In this document: piece by piece, positions 8,541 to 15,881 of the stretch | How the letters are laid out: every line of letters starts with the position of its first letter | How positions within the stretch are numbered: position 1 is the first letter of the stretch | Origin: CAZADS01 sp964483985 | GTDB taxonomy: Bacteria > Pseudomonadota > Alphaproteobacteria > Thalassobaculales > Thalassobaculaceae | Assembly (NCBI GenBank): GCA_964483985.1 | Contig: CAZADS010000103.1 | Span: 1-20,541 of the forward strand | Length of the DNA: 20,541 bases | Direction of reading: 5' to 3' | Position numbers and translations under genes: made by a program | Notes under the pieces: model-generated | The model's input: the letters and a program-made list of their open reading frames with translations, nothing else | What the model was told of the DNA's origin: nothing | Databases searched by the model: none

Positions 8541-9437
8541 ATGTTAAAAAACCATGGCCGCTACGGTTATTCCAGTCTACCCTCTCGAAAATCTTACGCG
8601 TGGCCCAACGACACTAAACTAGCCGTATACGTTGCAATGAATATCGAAGCGTTCAGTTATGGAGAAGGGAAAGGCGCCGCAATAGCTCCCCCTGAGCAAG
8701 CAAAGAGTCATAGTATATTTTCGTGGCGGGATTATGGAAATCGAGTTGGGTTTTGGCGTCTCATGGATTTGTTTGACGAACTCAATATCCCAGTCCAACA
8801 TCAACTAAATACATCTATTTACGAAGAATGTCCCGATATCCTAGAACGAATTCGCTCCCGAAATGACGAAATCTTAGGGCATGGATTTACTAACTCTGAA
8901 GAACAAGGCGGTTTAACCGAAACAGAAGAGAAAAAATTTATAAATGATTGCACCCAAACAATCATTCAGCATGAGGGTACTGCCCCTACTGGATGGATGA
9001 GCCCGTGGCTATCAAATAGCGAATTCACGATGGATCTCTTGCAGGAAGCAGGATACCGGTATGTAATGGATTGGACTATGGACGACCAACCAATTTGGAT
9101 GAAAACTCGCCAAGGCAGAATTCTTTCAATGCCATATCCGGTAGAAGCGAACGACAACAGAGGCATTGTTTGGTATCGATACACCTCATCTGAATTCACC
9201 GATATGCTGATAGATAATTTTGATGAAATGTTAGAACAATCAGATCGCGATGGACACGCAATGGTTTGCCCAATATCACTTCATCCTTTTGTTGTAGGTA
9301 GGCCATATAGAATTCGGCAACTTAGGCGAGCATTTCAACATATTTTAAAATATCGAGACCGGATTTGGCTCACGCGACCAGGGGAAATTTGTAGACATAT
9401 CGAAAGCCTGCCCGAAGGTGTGGTTCCGTCTGGTTAG
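8541..9437 (+). CDS. NodB/PuuE-like polysaccharide-deacetylase-family protein
   Basis: A 298-residue protein of the carbohydrate esterase 4 (NodB) fold, closest in style to PuuE-type allantoinases and their cytosolic relatives. Landmarks are N34-I-E36 where PuuE-like proteins have N-x-E, G-H114-G-F-T-N in the position of the metal-binding His motif, W-M-S-P-W-L-S, and S-L-H248-P-F-V-V-G-R-P resembling the H-P-H-x-x-G-x-P segment of PuuE. Such proteins cleave C-N bonds in cyclic ureides or other amides rather than sugars. The ATG at 8541 follows AAGGAAA and begins 10 bases after the acetamidase stop. The frame is open further upstream, but that part overlaps the acetamidase gene. It ends in TAG and converges with the decarboxylase gene. 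Confidence 0.78.
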   Translation: MLKNHGRYGYSSLPSRKSYAWPNDTKLAVYVAMNIEAFSYGEGKGAAIAPPEQAKSHSIFSWRDYGNRVGFWRLMDLFDELNIPVQHQLNTSIYEECPDILERIRSRNDEILGHGFTNSEEQGGLTETEEKKFINDCTQTIIQHEGTAPTGWMSPWLSNSEFTMDLLQEAGYRYVMDWTMDDQPIWMKTRQGRILSMPYPVEANDNRGIVWYRYTSSEFTDMLIDNFDEMLEQSDRDGHAMVCPISLHPFVVGRPYRIRQLRRAFQHILKYRDRIWLTRPGEICRHIESLPEGVVPSG

Positions 9438-9464
9438 TCAAATAGATTGATTATATGCAGATAC

Positions 9465-10886
9465 CTAACTAAGATTTCTTGCTGTTTCCTGAATTAAGTC
9501 CCACGCCATTTCAACATGTTCCTTTTTTGTATTAGTCTGTCCAATTGACCACCTTATAACAAACATATTACGCACTCGGTTTTGAGAAAAGTAAACATGG
9601 CCGTCGTCATTCAGAGAATGGAGTAATCGCTCGTTTAACTGATTTAGTTCACTGGGATCGTGAATTTTTTTAGGTCGGTAGCGGAAATTAAATAGAGCCA
9701 AAGATCTAGGTGTTACCACTTCAAAATCCGGAGTTTCAGCGACCCACTTTTCGGCTTGGCAAGCCAATTCAATATGCATTCTAATTAAACTTTGCAAGCC
9801 TGACACACCATAGTAGCGAATTACAAACCAAAGTTTTAAAGCGCGAAATCTCCTTCCTAATGGAATACTCCAGTCTCGATAATCAATAACATTCCCTTGT
9901 TCCCGGCTCTTTAAATATTCAGGCATTATTGACAACGTTCGAACTAGCGCATCAGGATCTTTAACAAAATAGGCGGAACAATCGAAATTAGTCATTAACC
10001 ATTTATGTGGGTTAAAGACAAAGCTATCTGCTAACTCAACCCCATCTGCCATCCATCTGTTTTCCGGAAGGATTAATGCAGAGCCCCCCCAAGCAGCGTC
10101 GATATGAAAAAAAATATTCTGGTTTTTGCAAATTTCCCCTATCGTCCGGATCGGATCAATTGCTCCTACTCCGGTTGTCCCAATTGTGGCTATTACGCAG
10201 GATGGAATCAGGCCATTTTGAATATCTATATCAATCATTTGTTGAAGACTATTTGGACACATTGAATGTTTATTATCGGTAGAAACTAAGCGAATGTTTT
10301 CCTTTCCGTATCCCGCTATTTTCGCCCCTTTTTCGGTCGAGGAATGAGCTTCCTGTGTTGCGTACACAACTAGTGGCGCCCTTACGGCTGTCATACCATT
10401 ATCATTCGTTTCCCAATTAGTAGCCTTTTCTCTAGCCGTGAGCAGAGCACAAAGACTGGCACTTGACGCAGAATCCTGAATTACTCCATGAAAACCTTCT
10501 GATAAACCTATCATTCGGCGAAGCCAGCCAATCAGTGATGTTTCCATTTCAGTACCAGCCGGACTTGTTTGCCATAACATACATTGAGCGCCAATTGTCG
10601 CTGTCAACATTTCTGCCAGTACTGATGGAGGACTAGAGTTTGCTGGGAAATAAGCAAAGAAACTTGGATGCTGCCAATGTGTCACACCGGGAAGAATCTT
10701 ATCTGTAAAATCAGAGAAAATTTTTTCCATTGGCTCACTATGAATTGGAGGTTCTTTGGGTATTTGGTTTGCGACCTCTCCAGGTTTTGTCTGCGCTCTT
10801 ACTGGGTAATTTTCTATAGATTTCAAATAATCTGCCATCCAATCAACTATTAAATGAGCATTTTTACGAAATTCTTCTAAATCCAT
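9465..10886 (-). CDS. PLP-dependent group II (aromatic-L-amino-acid type) decarboxylase
   Basis: A 473-residue fold-type I PLP enzyme, near the usual length of about 480. The PLP lysine is K295 in F-N-P-H-K-W-L. The pyridine-nitrogen aspartate is D263 in H-I-D-A-A-W-G-G-S, and the ring-stacking histidine is H181 in Q-E-A-H-S-S. The N-terminal W-x-H-P-x-F-F-A-Y-F-P-A-N motif (71-82) is typical of DOPA/tryptophan/tyrosine decarboxylases. The reaction would be decarboxylation of an aromatic amino acid to the amine; some relatives are aldehyde synthases. An AAAGG site precedes the ATG. It starts 35 bases after queG ends on the same strand, so it may be cotranscribed with tgt and queG although it has no obvious queuosine role. 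It ends in TAG. Confidence 0.88.
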   Translation of the reverse strand: MDLEEFRKNAHLIVDWMADYLKSIENYPVRAQTKPGEVANQIPKEPPIHSEPMEKIFSDFTDKILPGVTHWQHPSFFAYFPANSSPPSVLAEMLTATIGAQCMLWQTSPAGTEMETSLIGWLRRMIGLSEGFHGVIQDSASSASLCALLTAREKATNWETNDNGMTAVRAPLVVYATQEAHSSTEKGAKIAGYGKENIRLVSTDNKHSMCPNSLQQMIDIDIQNGLIPSCVIATIGTTGVGAIDPIRTIGEICKNQNIFFHIDAAWGGSALILPENRWMADGVELADSFVFNPHKWLMTNFDCSAYFVKDPDALVRTLSIMPEYLKSREQGNVIDYRDWSIPLGRRFRALKLWFVIRYYGVSGLQSLIRMHIELACQAEKWVAETPDFEVVTPRSLALFNFRYRPKKIHDPSELNQLNERLLHSLNDDGHVYFSQNRVRNMFVIRWSIGQTNTKKEHVEMAWDLIQETARNLS

Positions 10887-10921
10887 AATTAAGCCTTTTG
10901 ATAATATTTTTTAGTTAAGTA

Positions 10922-12043
10922 CTAGTCGTTAACAAGAACATTATACCATTCGGAAAGGACATTCTGATCGTCCTCACCGGCTAAATGAAAAGAAGCCAAA
11001 TCCTTAAAATCAGTTGGTGAAATAGTAAGACTTAACGCCCAAACAGCCATCGCTCTGACGAGAGGAGATCCGTCTTTAAGAAGTTGGATTAAGGAGGAAC
11101 GGAAATTTGGGTCTCTAGTATTTGCTACTGCAATCAGTACGTTCCTAAGAAATCTGTTTCGCCCAATCCTTTTTATAGGCGACCCCTTAAACTTACGCCT
11201 AAATTCCTCTTCTCCTAAATTCAGGAATTCTTTCAAAAGAGGTAAATTTAAATCCTCTCTGGGAATAAAAGAAATTTCATTAGCTACTCTTGCAAACTTG
11301 TTCCAAGGACACACGGCGAGGCAATCATCACAACCATAAATTCGATTGCCTATTGCTACCCTAAACTCCTTAGGAATATGCCCTTTGTATTCGATTGTTA
11401 AATAGGAAATACAGCGAGTAGCGTCCAACTTATATGGTGACGGAAATGCATCAGTCGGACAAATATCTAGACATTTTCGACAAGAACCACAATGATCCAT
11501 TTCTCCTTTATCAGGCTCCAAGGGACAGTTAAGGAAAATTTCAGCAAGAAAAAGCCATGATCCAAAATGTTGGCTCACCAAATTCGTATGTTTACCCTGC
11601 CATCCAATACCAGCCGCTTGAGCTAAAGGTTTTTCCAAAATAGGTGCTGTATCAACAAAAACTTTAAGTTCACACTCTAATTCTTTCACCAGCCAACGGC
11701 CTAATTGTTTTAGTCGCTTCTTCATGATCAGATGATAATCTCGGTTGCGAGCATATACCGAAATGTTGGCTCTATGTCTTTTACTTATGTTGCTAATCGG
11801 ATCATGGTCCGGCCCATAATTAGCAGCAAGGACTATCACCGTTTGAGTGGCTGGCCAAAGTGCTTTAGGATCACGCCGACGAAAAGCTGTATTGGCTAGC
11901 CAATCCATATCACCATGCTGCCCATTTTGGAGGAAAGCATCAAACTGTGTTTGATAATGAATTCCTATTTTCGCTTCCGCAAAACCAATGGCATCAAATC
12001 CAAACTCTTCCGCTTTTGACCTTATAACTTCCTTCATATTCAT
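10922..12043 (-). CDS. queG: Epoxyqueuosine reductase
   Basis: A 373-residue cobalamin- and iron-sulfur-dependent enzyme that performs the last step of queuosine synthesis, reducing epoxyqueuosine to queuosine in tRNA. The catalytic aspartate is D131 in F-V-D-T-A-P-I-L-E-K. The two 4Fe-4S clusters are accounted for by C185, C188, C191 and C195 (C-G-S-C-R-K-C-L-D-I-C-P) and by C211, C238, C241 and C245 (C-D-D-C-L-A-V-C-P-W-N). The C-terminal 80 or so residues look like the HEAT-type tRNA-binding repeats of QueG. The SD is weak; a second ATG two codons in is possible. It follows tgt by 41 bases, consistent with one operon, and ends in TAG. Confidence 0.93.
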   Translation of the reverse strand: MNMKEVIRSKAEEFGFDAIGFAEAKIGIHYQTQFDAFLQNGQHGDMDWLANTAFRRRDPKALWPATQTVIVLAANYGPDHDPISNISKRHRANISVYARNRDYHLIMKKRLKQLGRWLVKELECELKVFVDTAPILEKPLAQAAGIGWQGKHTNLVSQHFGSWLFLAEIFLNCPLEPDKGEMDHCGSCRKCLDICPTDAFPSPYKLDATRCISYLTIEYKGHIPKEFRVAIGNRIYGCDDCLAVCPWNKFARVANEISFIPREDLNLPLLKEFLNLGEEEFRRKFKGSPIKRIGRNRFLRNVLIAVANTRDPNFRSSLIQLLKDGSPLVRAMAVWALSLTISPTDFKDLASFHLAGEDDQNVLSEWYNVLVND

Positions 12044-12084
12044 TCTTGCTGAGAATTCCAGACCTTCCTAGTAAAGGCCATATT

Positions 12085-13209
12085 TCAAATTTCTGGAATA
12101 TCACCTTCTAGCCAATTCTCAAAAAATTGTTTCCTAAATTCATGGAAATTTTGCTGATAAATAGCTTCCCGTATCTCAGACATTAACATTTGGTAATAAT
12201 GGAGATTATGCCAAGTCAGCAACATAGCACCAAGTATTTCTCCAGACTTCACAAGGTGATTTAAATAAGACCTCGAAAAGCTCCTGCATGCAGGACAATT
12301 GCAATCGCAATCAATTGGCCGCTGATCATTCGAATGACGGGCATTGCGCAGATTGATTTGGCCTCTCCTAGTAAAGGCCTGACCCGTCCTCCCGGAACGG
12401 GTAGGTAACACACAATCAAACATATCAATTCCACGACATACAGCCTGAACTATATCATCTGGTTTCCCCACGCCCATTAGGTAGCGTGGATGAAATTTTG
12501 GAAGGGTAGGAAGGGTAATGTCGAGCACCTTTAACATCACACTTTGACCTTCCCCAACAGCTAAACCACCAACAGCATAACCGTCTAAATCAAGCCCTTT
12601 CAAGATTGATGCAGACTCAAGTCTCAATTCGTCAAATATACTTCCTTGAACAATTCCAAATAATCCATAACCCGGTCGTACTTGAAAAGCTTGTTTTGAC
12701 CGCTTCGCCCACCGCATGGAAAGCGCCATTGACTTTGCCGCACCTGATTTGTCTATAGGGTATGGCGTACATTCGTCAAAAGCCATCGATATATCCGAAC
12801 CTATTTGCCGTTGGATGGAAATTGAACTCTCTGGACTTATGGTGTGATACGAACCATCTATATGACTGCGAAACCGAACACCGTCTTCGTCTAATTGCCT
12901 TAGGGTACTTAATGACATGACCTGGTAACCACCAGAATCAGTTAAGATCGGCCCATTCCAGCCCATAAAATTATGCTATCCGCCTATTTTTTCTATGGTG
13001 TTACTACCGGGGCGCAACATCAAGTGATAAGTATTGCTCAATAATATTTGTGCGCCCGTCGCTTTAACAGATTCCGGTAGCATTGCTTTTATAGTTCCAA
13101 CAGTTCCAACGGGCATGAAAGCTGGTGTATCTATCCTCCCGTGCGCAGTTTCAAGACGCCCAAGACGGCTATCGCCGTCAAAGGAATAAACGGAAAATTT
13201 TAAGGGCAT
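12085..13209 (-). pseudogene. tgt: tRNA-guanine transglycosylase gene interrupted by one in-frame TAG
   Basis: Read through, the gene has 374 codons, normal for bacterial Tgt, which swaps G34 of Tyr, His, Asn and Asp tRNAs for preQ1. Codons 1-77 give the N-terminal part, with F-M-P-V-G-T and S-N-T-Y-H-L. Codon 78 is TAG. The same frame then continues H-N-F-M-G-W into the catalytic region: D91 in L-T-D-S-G-G, the G-G-L-A-V-G-E loop, the nucleophile D265 in F-D-C-V-L-P-T-R, and zinc ligands C303, C305, C308 and H334. Nothing else is damaged, and there is no frameshift. The homologous residue is Leu (G-G/D-L-H), so TTG to TAG explains it in one change. An ATG at 12966, 9 bases after the TAG, could restart translation. 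No SD is seen before the first ATG. Whether functional Tgt is made cannot be told from sequence. Confidence 0.85.
12976..12978 (-). other. In-frame amber (TAG) codon within tgt
   Basis: Minus-strand context is GGC GGA TAG CAT AAT TTT ATG GGC TGG. Both sides align in the same frame with the conserved Tgt stretch G-G-L-H-x-F-M-G-W, so the TAG stands at the Leu position. TAG is the normal terminator of the amidase, deacetylase, decarboxylase and queG genes here, so it is not a reassigned sense codon. Confidence 0.9.
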
Positions 13210-13272
13210 AAGAAAAAATTTCTGTGTTTAAAACATGTAAAATAAGCCACGGTAAAACCGAATCCAATTTTC

Positions 13273-13300
13273 AGCCGAGGAAACTCTGAAAACTTCGGCT
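13273..13300. other. Inverted repeat upstream of tgt
   Basis: AGCCGAGG (13273-13280) can pair with CTTCGGCT (13293-13300) to give an eight-base-pair stem with one G-T pair and a 12-base loop. It lies about 65 bases upstream of the tgt start, in the 130-base gap after the alpha/beta-barrel gene. There is no T-run after it on the minus strand, so a classic terminator is unlikely. It may be a leader structure or attenuate readthrough from the upstream unit. It does not resemble a preQ1 riboswitch to me. Confidence 0.3.
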
Positions 13301-13339
13301 ACTACAAACGTTATTTCATCAAGCCAACATTCAATCCAT

Positions 13340-14023
13340 TCATCGATTGTTCCCAAACATAAAGATGTGATTTCCAGAATCTATCTCCGCTGGATATATA
13401 TCATATTCTGGCATACCTGCGCCAAATCCTTGTTTCAAAGTAGCGGCAGTTGATCGAGTATCTTGCCCCTCTAAAAGAACTATCCATTCGGGAGTTTCAT
13501 CCGATGGGATATCAACGCCTTGAGCCTTTCGCCCCTCGTTCACAACGTCCAAATTGTTTTCCGCCAGAACAGCTCCAATCATTCCGGATCGTTCAATTAA
13601 CGTGGGTAGTAAAGATTTTTCTAAATGCGTTCGTAGGGCGTTCATGACACTCGGTTTTGGATAAAACCTTGCTATTGCGCACGCGCCGGAAAATCCGTGC
13701 GATAGATCGACCGTGACGTCGGCAGTAACCCGATCGAATTTTACAAAAGTCGCCATAACTTTCTTGGACCAGTCAGATTGATCTTTTAGCAACTCCATAT
13801 ATTCGGGAGCAGCTAAGTCCCGAACATGATCAGTTTCATAAGTCGCAAAATATTTTACCTTGGCATTTCCCTGACAATCGTAGTAACGACGCGCACGATG
13901 AAAACCCGGCATCCAAACGCGTTCGTCTATGTGTTCTCTATTATACCATTCATTAAAATCTTCCTCGACACCGGGGAGTGTCTCGGAAAAAGTCATAAGC
14001 ATTCCCTTACCGTATAACGCCAT
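13340..14023 (-). CDS. Hypothetical protein, predicted dimeric alpha/beta-barrel (two ferredoxin-like lobes)
   Basis: A 227-residue soluble protein that I cannot assign to a named function. The N-terminal half has E-D-F-N-E-W-Y-N-R-E-H-I-D-E near 21-34, then M-P-G-F-H-R-A-R-R-Y, a pattern typical of stress-response dimeric alpha/beta-barrel (EthD-like) proteins. The C-terminal half appears to contain a second, diverged copy of the fold (A-C-A-I-A-R-F-Y-P-K-P onward). Such folds include small oxygenases, decarboxylases and ligand binders. A GGGAG site precedes the ATG by seven bases. It starts 12 bases after the stop of the duplicated-repeat gene, so it is almost certainly the last gene of the E1alpha-E1beta operon and probably acts on the same metabolite. 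Confidence 0.7.
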   Translation of the reverse strand: MALYGKGMLMTFSETLPGVEEDFNEWYNREHIDERVWMPGFHRARRYYDCQGNAKVKYFATYETDHVRDLAAPEYMELLKDQSDWSKKVMATFVKFDRVTADVTVDLSHGFSGACAIARFYPKPSVMNALRTHLEKSLLPTLIERSGMIGAVLAENNLDVVNEGRKAQGVDIPSDETPEWIVLLEGQDTRSTAATLKQGFGAGMPEYDIYPAEIDSGNHIFMFGNNR

Positions 14024-14035
14024 TAAACAACTCCC

Positions 14036-14854
14036 TTATTTAAATACGAGTGAATCTACAAATACTTTGGCTGGCATTCCAACTTCGCCGCCAGCAGCAA
14101 TGGCTTTTTTATTAACATGGGACAATATACCTTCATTATAAACTGACTCTCCATCTCCTATCCTCGCCGACATCCCGGCCACCGTACCAGCAATAATACC
14201 GCGTTGATCTAAAGGAGATAATCTAGAAGAGGCCGCATTATCCTTCCCTCCTCCTGCATCATGGAAAAATCCAGCAAACGCGTCCCCTCGAATTGCGGAT
14301 GCTGGATCACTACCCAACATAGCTCCATGACTTCCAGACACTATTATCCGTCCTGCGTCTTCATCATTAACTAAAGAAATCGAGTCCATCAGCACAATCA
14401 TTCGGCCCCCTGATTGGACTGAAAGTTCTTTTCGAGCTTCTGCATAAGTGGGGGCTATTTTGTTTGACATTTCAGCGTGGGCCATAAGTTGTGCTGCCTC
14501 CAACGCAGGCATATCAACTTTTACACCTAAAGCAGAGGCAATGGGATTAACGAAAGATATTATGCCTTCTGTTAATGCGCTGTGACCGTTTCCAATTTTA
14601 CATGACATAGTATCTGTAGTAGCATACGGTATTCCAAGATCTTCACAATACGGGCCACCAGAAATCCCTGAATTATCTTTAGCGCGTCCAGCATCATTGA
14701 GTATTATTCCCCTAGCCTTCGCTTTCGCAGCAAGATAAGTTGCATAAATACCTCCGTGAGAAGCACCTAAAATCACGCGCCCCTCACATTCAGAACCAAT
14801 CTTGGTAACGGTATCGGCAACAACAATTTGATCATCAATAATACGATTTTCCAT
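14036..14854 (-). CDS. Unrecognised protein with an internal tandem duplication
   Basis: A 272-residue soluble protein of no family I can name. Two copies of a unit of about 100 residues are visible, at roughly 25-124 and 168-269. Shared positions in order are G-R-x-I, S-H-G, a D-A-G-x-x-K-D-N block, G-I followed by T, I-G-x-G (I-G-N-G in copy 1, I-G-D-G in copy 2), E-G-I-x-S-x-V-N, then A-x-A-x-G and M-P-A. About 30 positions are identical by eye. The conserved S-H-G, D-A-G and K-D-N residues look like an active or ligand site present twice. The linker holds M-I-V-L-M-D-S-I-S-L. The ATG at 14854 is preceded by GGGGGA; the frame stays open six codons further to a TTG, which seems less likely. 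It lies between E1 beta (52 bases upstream) and the alpha/beta-barrel gene (12 bases downstream). Confidence 0.7.
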   Translation of the reverse strand: MENRIIDDQIVVADTVTKIGSECEGRVILGASHGGIYATYLAAKAKARGIILNDAGRAKDNSGISGGPYCEDLGIPYATTDTMSCKIGNGHSALTEGIISFVNPIASALGVKVDMPALEAAQLMAHAEMSNKIAPTYAEARKELSVQSGGRMIVLMDSISLVNDEDAGRIIVSGSHGAMLGSDPASAIRGDAFAGFFHDAGGGKDNAASSRLSPLDQRGIIAGTVAGMSARIGDGESVYNEGILSHVNKKAIAAGGEVGMPAKVFVDSLVFK

Positions 14855-14906
14855 TAATCTGTCCCCCATCAAAGGATATTAAGGTATCTAAGCATCCAGT
14901 GAAGAT

Positions 14907-15881
14907 TTAATTCCGCATCATCTCCTCCGCTAACCGGACAATTTGGCTACTGGAAATCCGAACCTGTTCTTCCAACGGTGGAGCATAGGAAATCGGGATG
15001 CGCGGTGCCGCCTGTCTCCTTACTGGAACCTTTAGCGATTTGAATAATTTCTCCGAAACAGTAGCTGCTATTTCTGCTCCAAAACCGCCGACAGCAACAC
15101 TCTCGTGGGTTATTAAAAGGCGACCTGTTTTTTCCACTGAATCAAACACTGTTTCCCGATCCCAAGGCCAAAGTGTTCGTAAATCAATAACTTCTACAGA
15201 GACGCCAAGGTCATTTAATTTTGAAGCCGCTTCACTCACGATATGAACTTGTGCAGACCAGGATACAATCGTTAGATCAGTACCTTTGCTATCGATCCGA
15301 GCTCGTCCTATCGGTATCAAACTGTCGTTATTATCTACCTCACCCCTCATACCCCAGATATTTTTATGTTCAAAATACACTACAGGGTCATCTGACCGGA
15401 TAGCCGATTTCAGTAATCCTTTATTATCATTAGGCGTGGCTGGAACAACGACTACAAGGCCCGGAATATGCGTATACCAACTTTCAAGGGATTGACTATG
15501 TTGGGCCCCCGACGATCTCCACATCCCCATCGGCTCACGGATTACCATCGGGACCTTAACTTGACCACCAAGCATATAGCGTGCCTTAGCTGCCTGATTA
15601 ACCAGTTCATCCATCGCGCATAATGCAAAATCCGCAAAACGCATTTCGACAACAGGACGCGTTCCAGCCATAGCAGCTCCTACGCACGCTCCCATTATTG
15701 CGGATTCGGAAATAGGAGCATCTGAAATACGATCACTGCCAAACTCTTCAACCAAACCTTTATATTGCCCAAAAACGCCACCACGCCCAAGATCTTCTCC
15801 AATGGCCCAAACCAAAGGATCCCGTCTCATTTCTTCCGCAAGTGCCATTTTACTAGCTTCGGCATAAGTTAGAATTCTCAT
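14907..15881 (-). CDS. 2-oxoacid/acetoin dehydrogenase E1 component, beta subunit
   Basis: A 324-residue transketolase-like beta subunit, matching the length of E1 beta proteins that lack an added lipoyl domain. Family marks are I-G-E-D-L at 27-31, the TPP-activating glutamate E59 in A-P-I-S-E-S-A, R-F-A-D-F, the S-S-G-A-Q-H128-S-Q-S-L-E loop and V-V-V-P-A-T-P. With the alpha subunit it would decarboxylate a 2-oxoacid (or cleave acetoin) and pass the acyl group to an E2 lipoyl domain. No E2 or E3 gene is present in the window. The start ATG overlaps the E1 alpha stop by four bases (ATGA), giving tight coupling. Acetoin dehydrogenase-type or branched-chain-type activity cannot be separated from sequence alone. 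Confidence 0.88.
   Translation of the reverse strand: MRILTYAEASKMALAEEMRRDPLVWAIGEDLGRGGVFGQYKGLVEEFGSDRISDAPISESAIMGACVGAAMAGTRPVVEMRFADFALCAMDELVNQAAKARYMLGGQVKVPMVIREPMGMWRSSGAQHSQSLESWYTHIPGLVVVVPATPNDNKGLLKSAIRSDDPVVYFEHKNIWGMRGEVDNNDSLIPIGRARIDSKGTDLTIVSWSAQVHIVSEAASKLNDLGVSVEVIDLRTLWPWDRETVFDSVEKTGRLLITHESVAVGGFGAEIAATVSEKLFKSLKVPVRRQAAPRIPISYAPPLEEQVRISSSQIVRLAEEMMRN

Noticed and set aside
12066..12379. Exact 14-base direct repeat TCCTAGTAAAGGCC at 12066-12079 and 12366-12379, exactly 300 bases apart
   Set aside because: About one such match is expected by chance in 20 kb, and one copy is ordinary tgt coding sequence. No other mobile-element sign is present.
12085..12966. Tgt split into two independent genes by a frameshift
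   Set aside because: Both parts are in the same reading frame and only the TAG codon and three sense codons separate them, so it is a nonsense codon and not a frameshift.
12976..12978. TAG reassigned to an amino acid in this genome (alternative code or pyrrolysine)
   Set aside because: At least four neighbouring genes (amidase, deacetylase, decarboxylase, queG) end naturally in TAG at family-appropriate lengths, so TAG is a normal stop here.
13210..13339. PreQ1 riboswitch upstream of tgt
   Set aside because: The expected short C-rich/A-rich pseudoknot pattern near the start codon was not found; only a simple inverted repeat is present, about 65 bases upstream.
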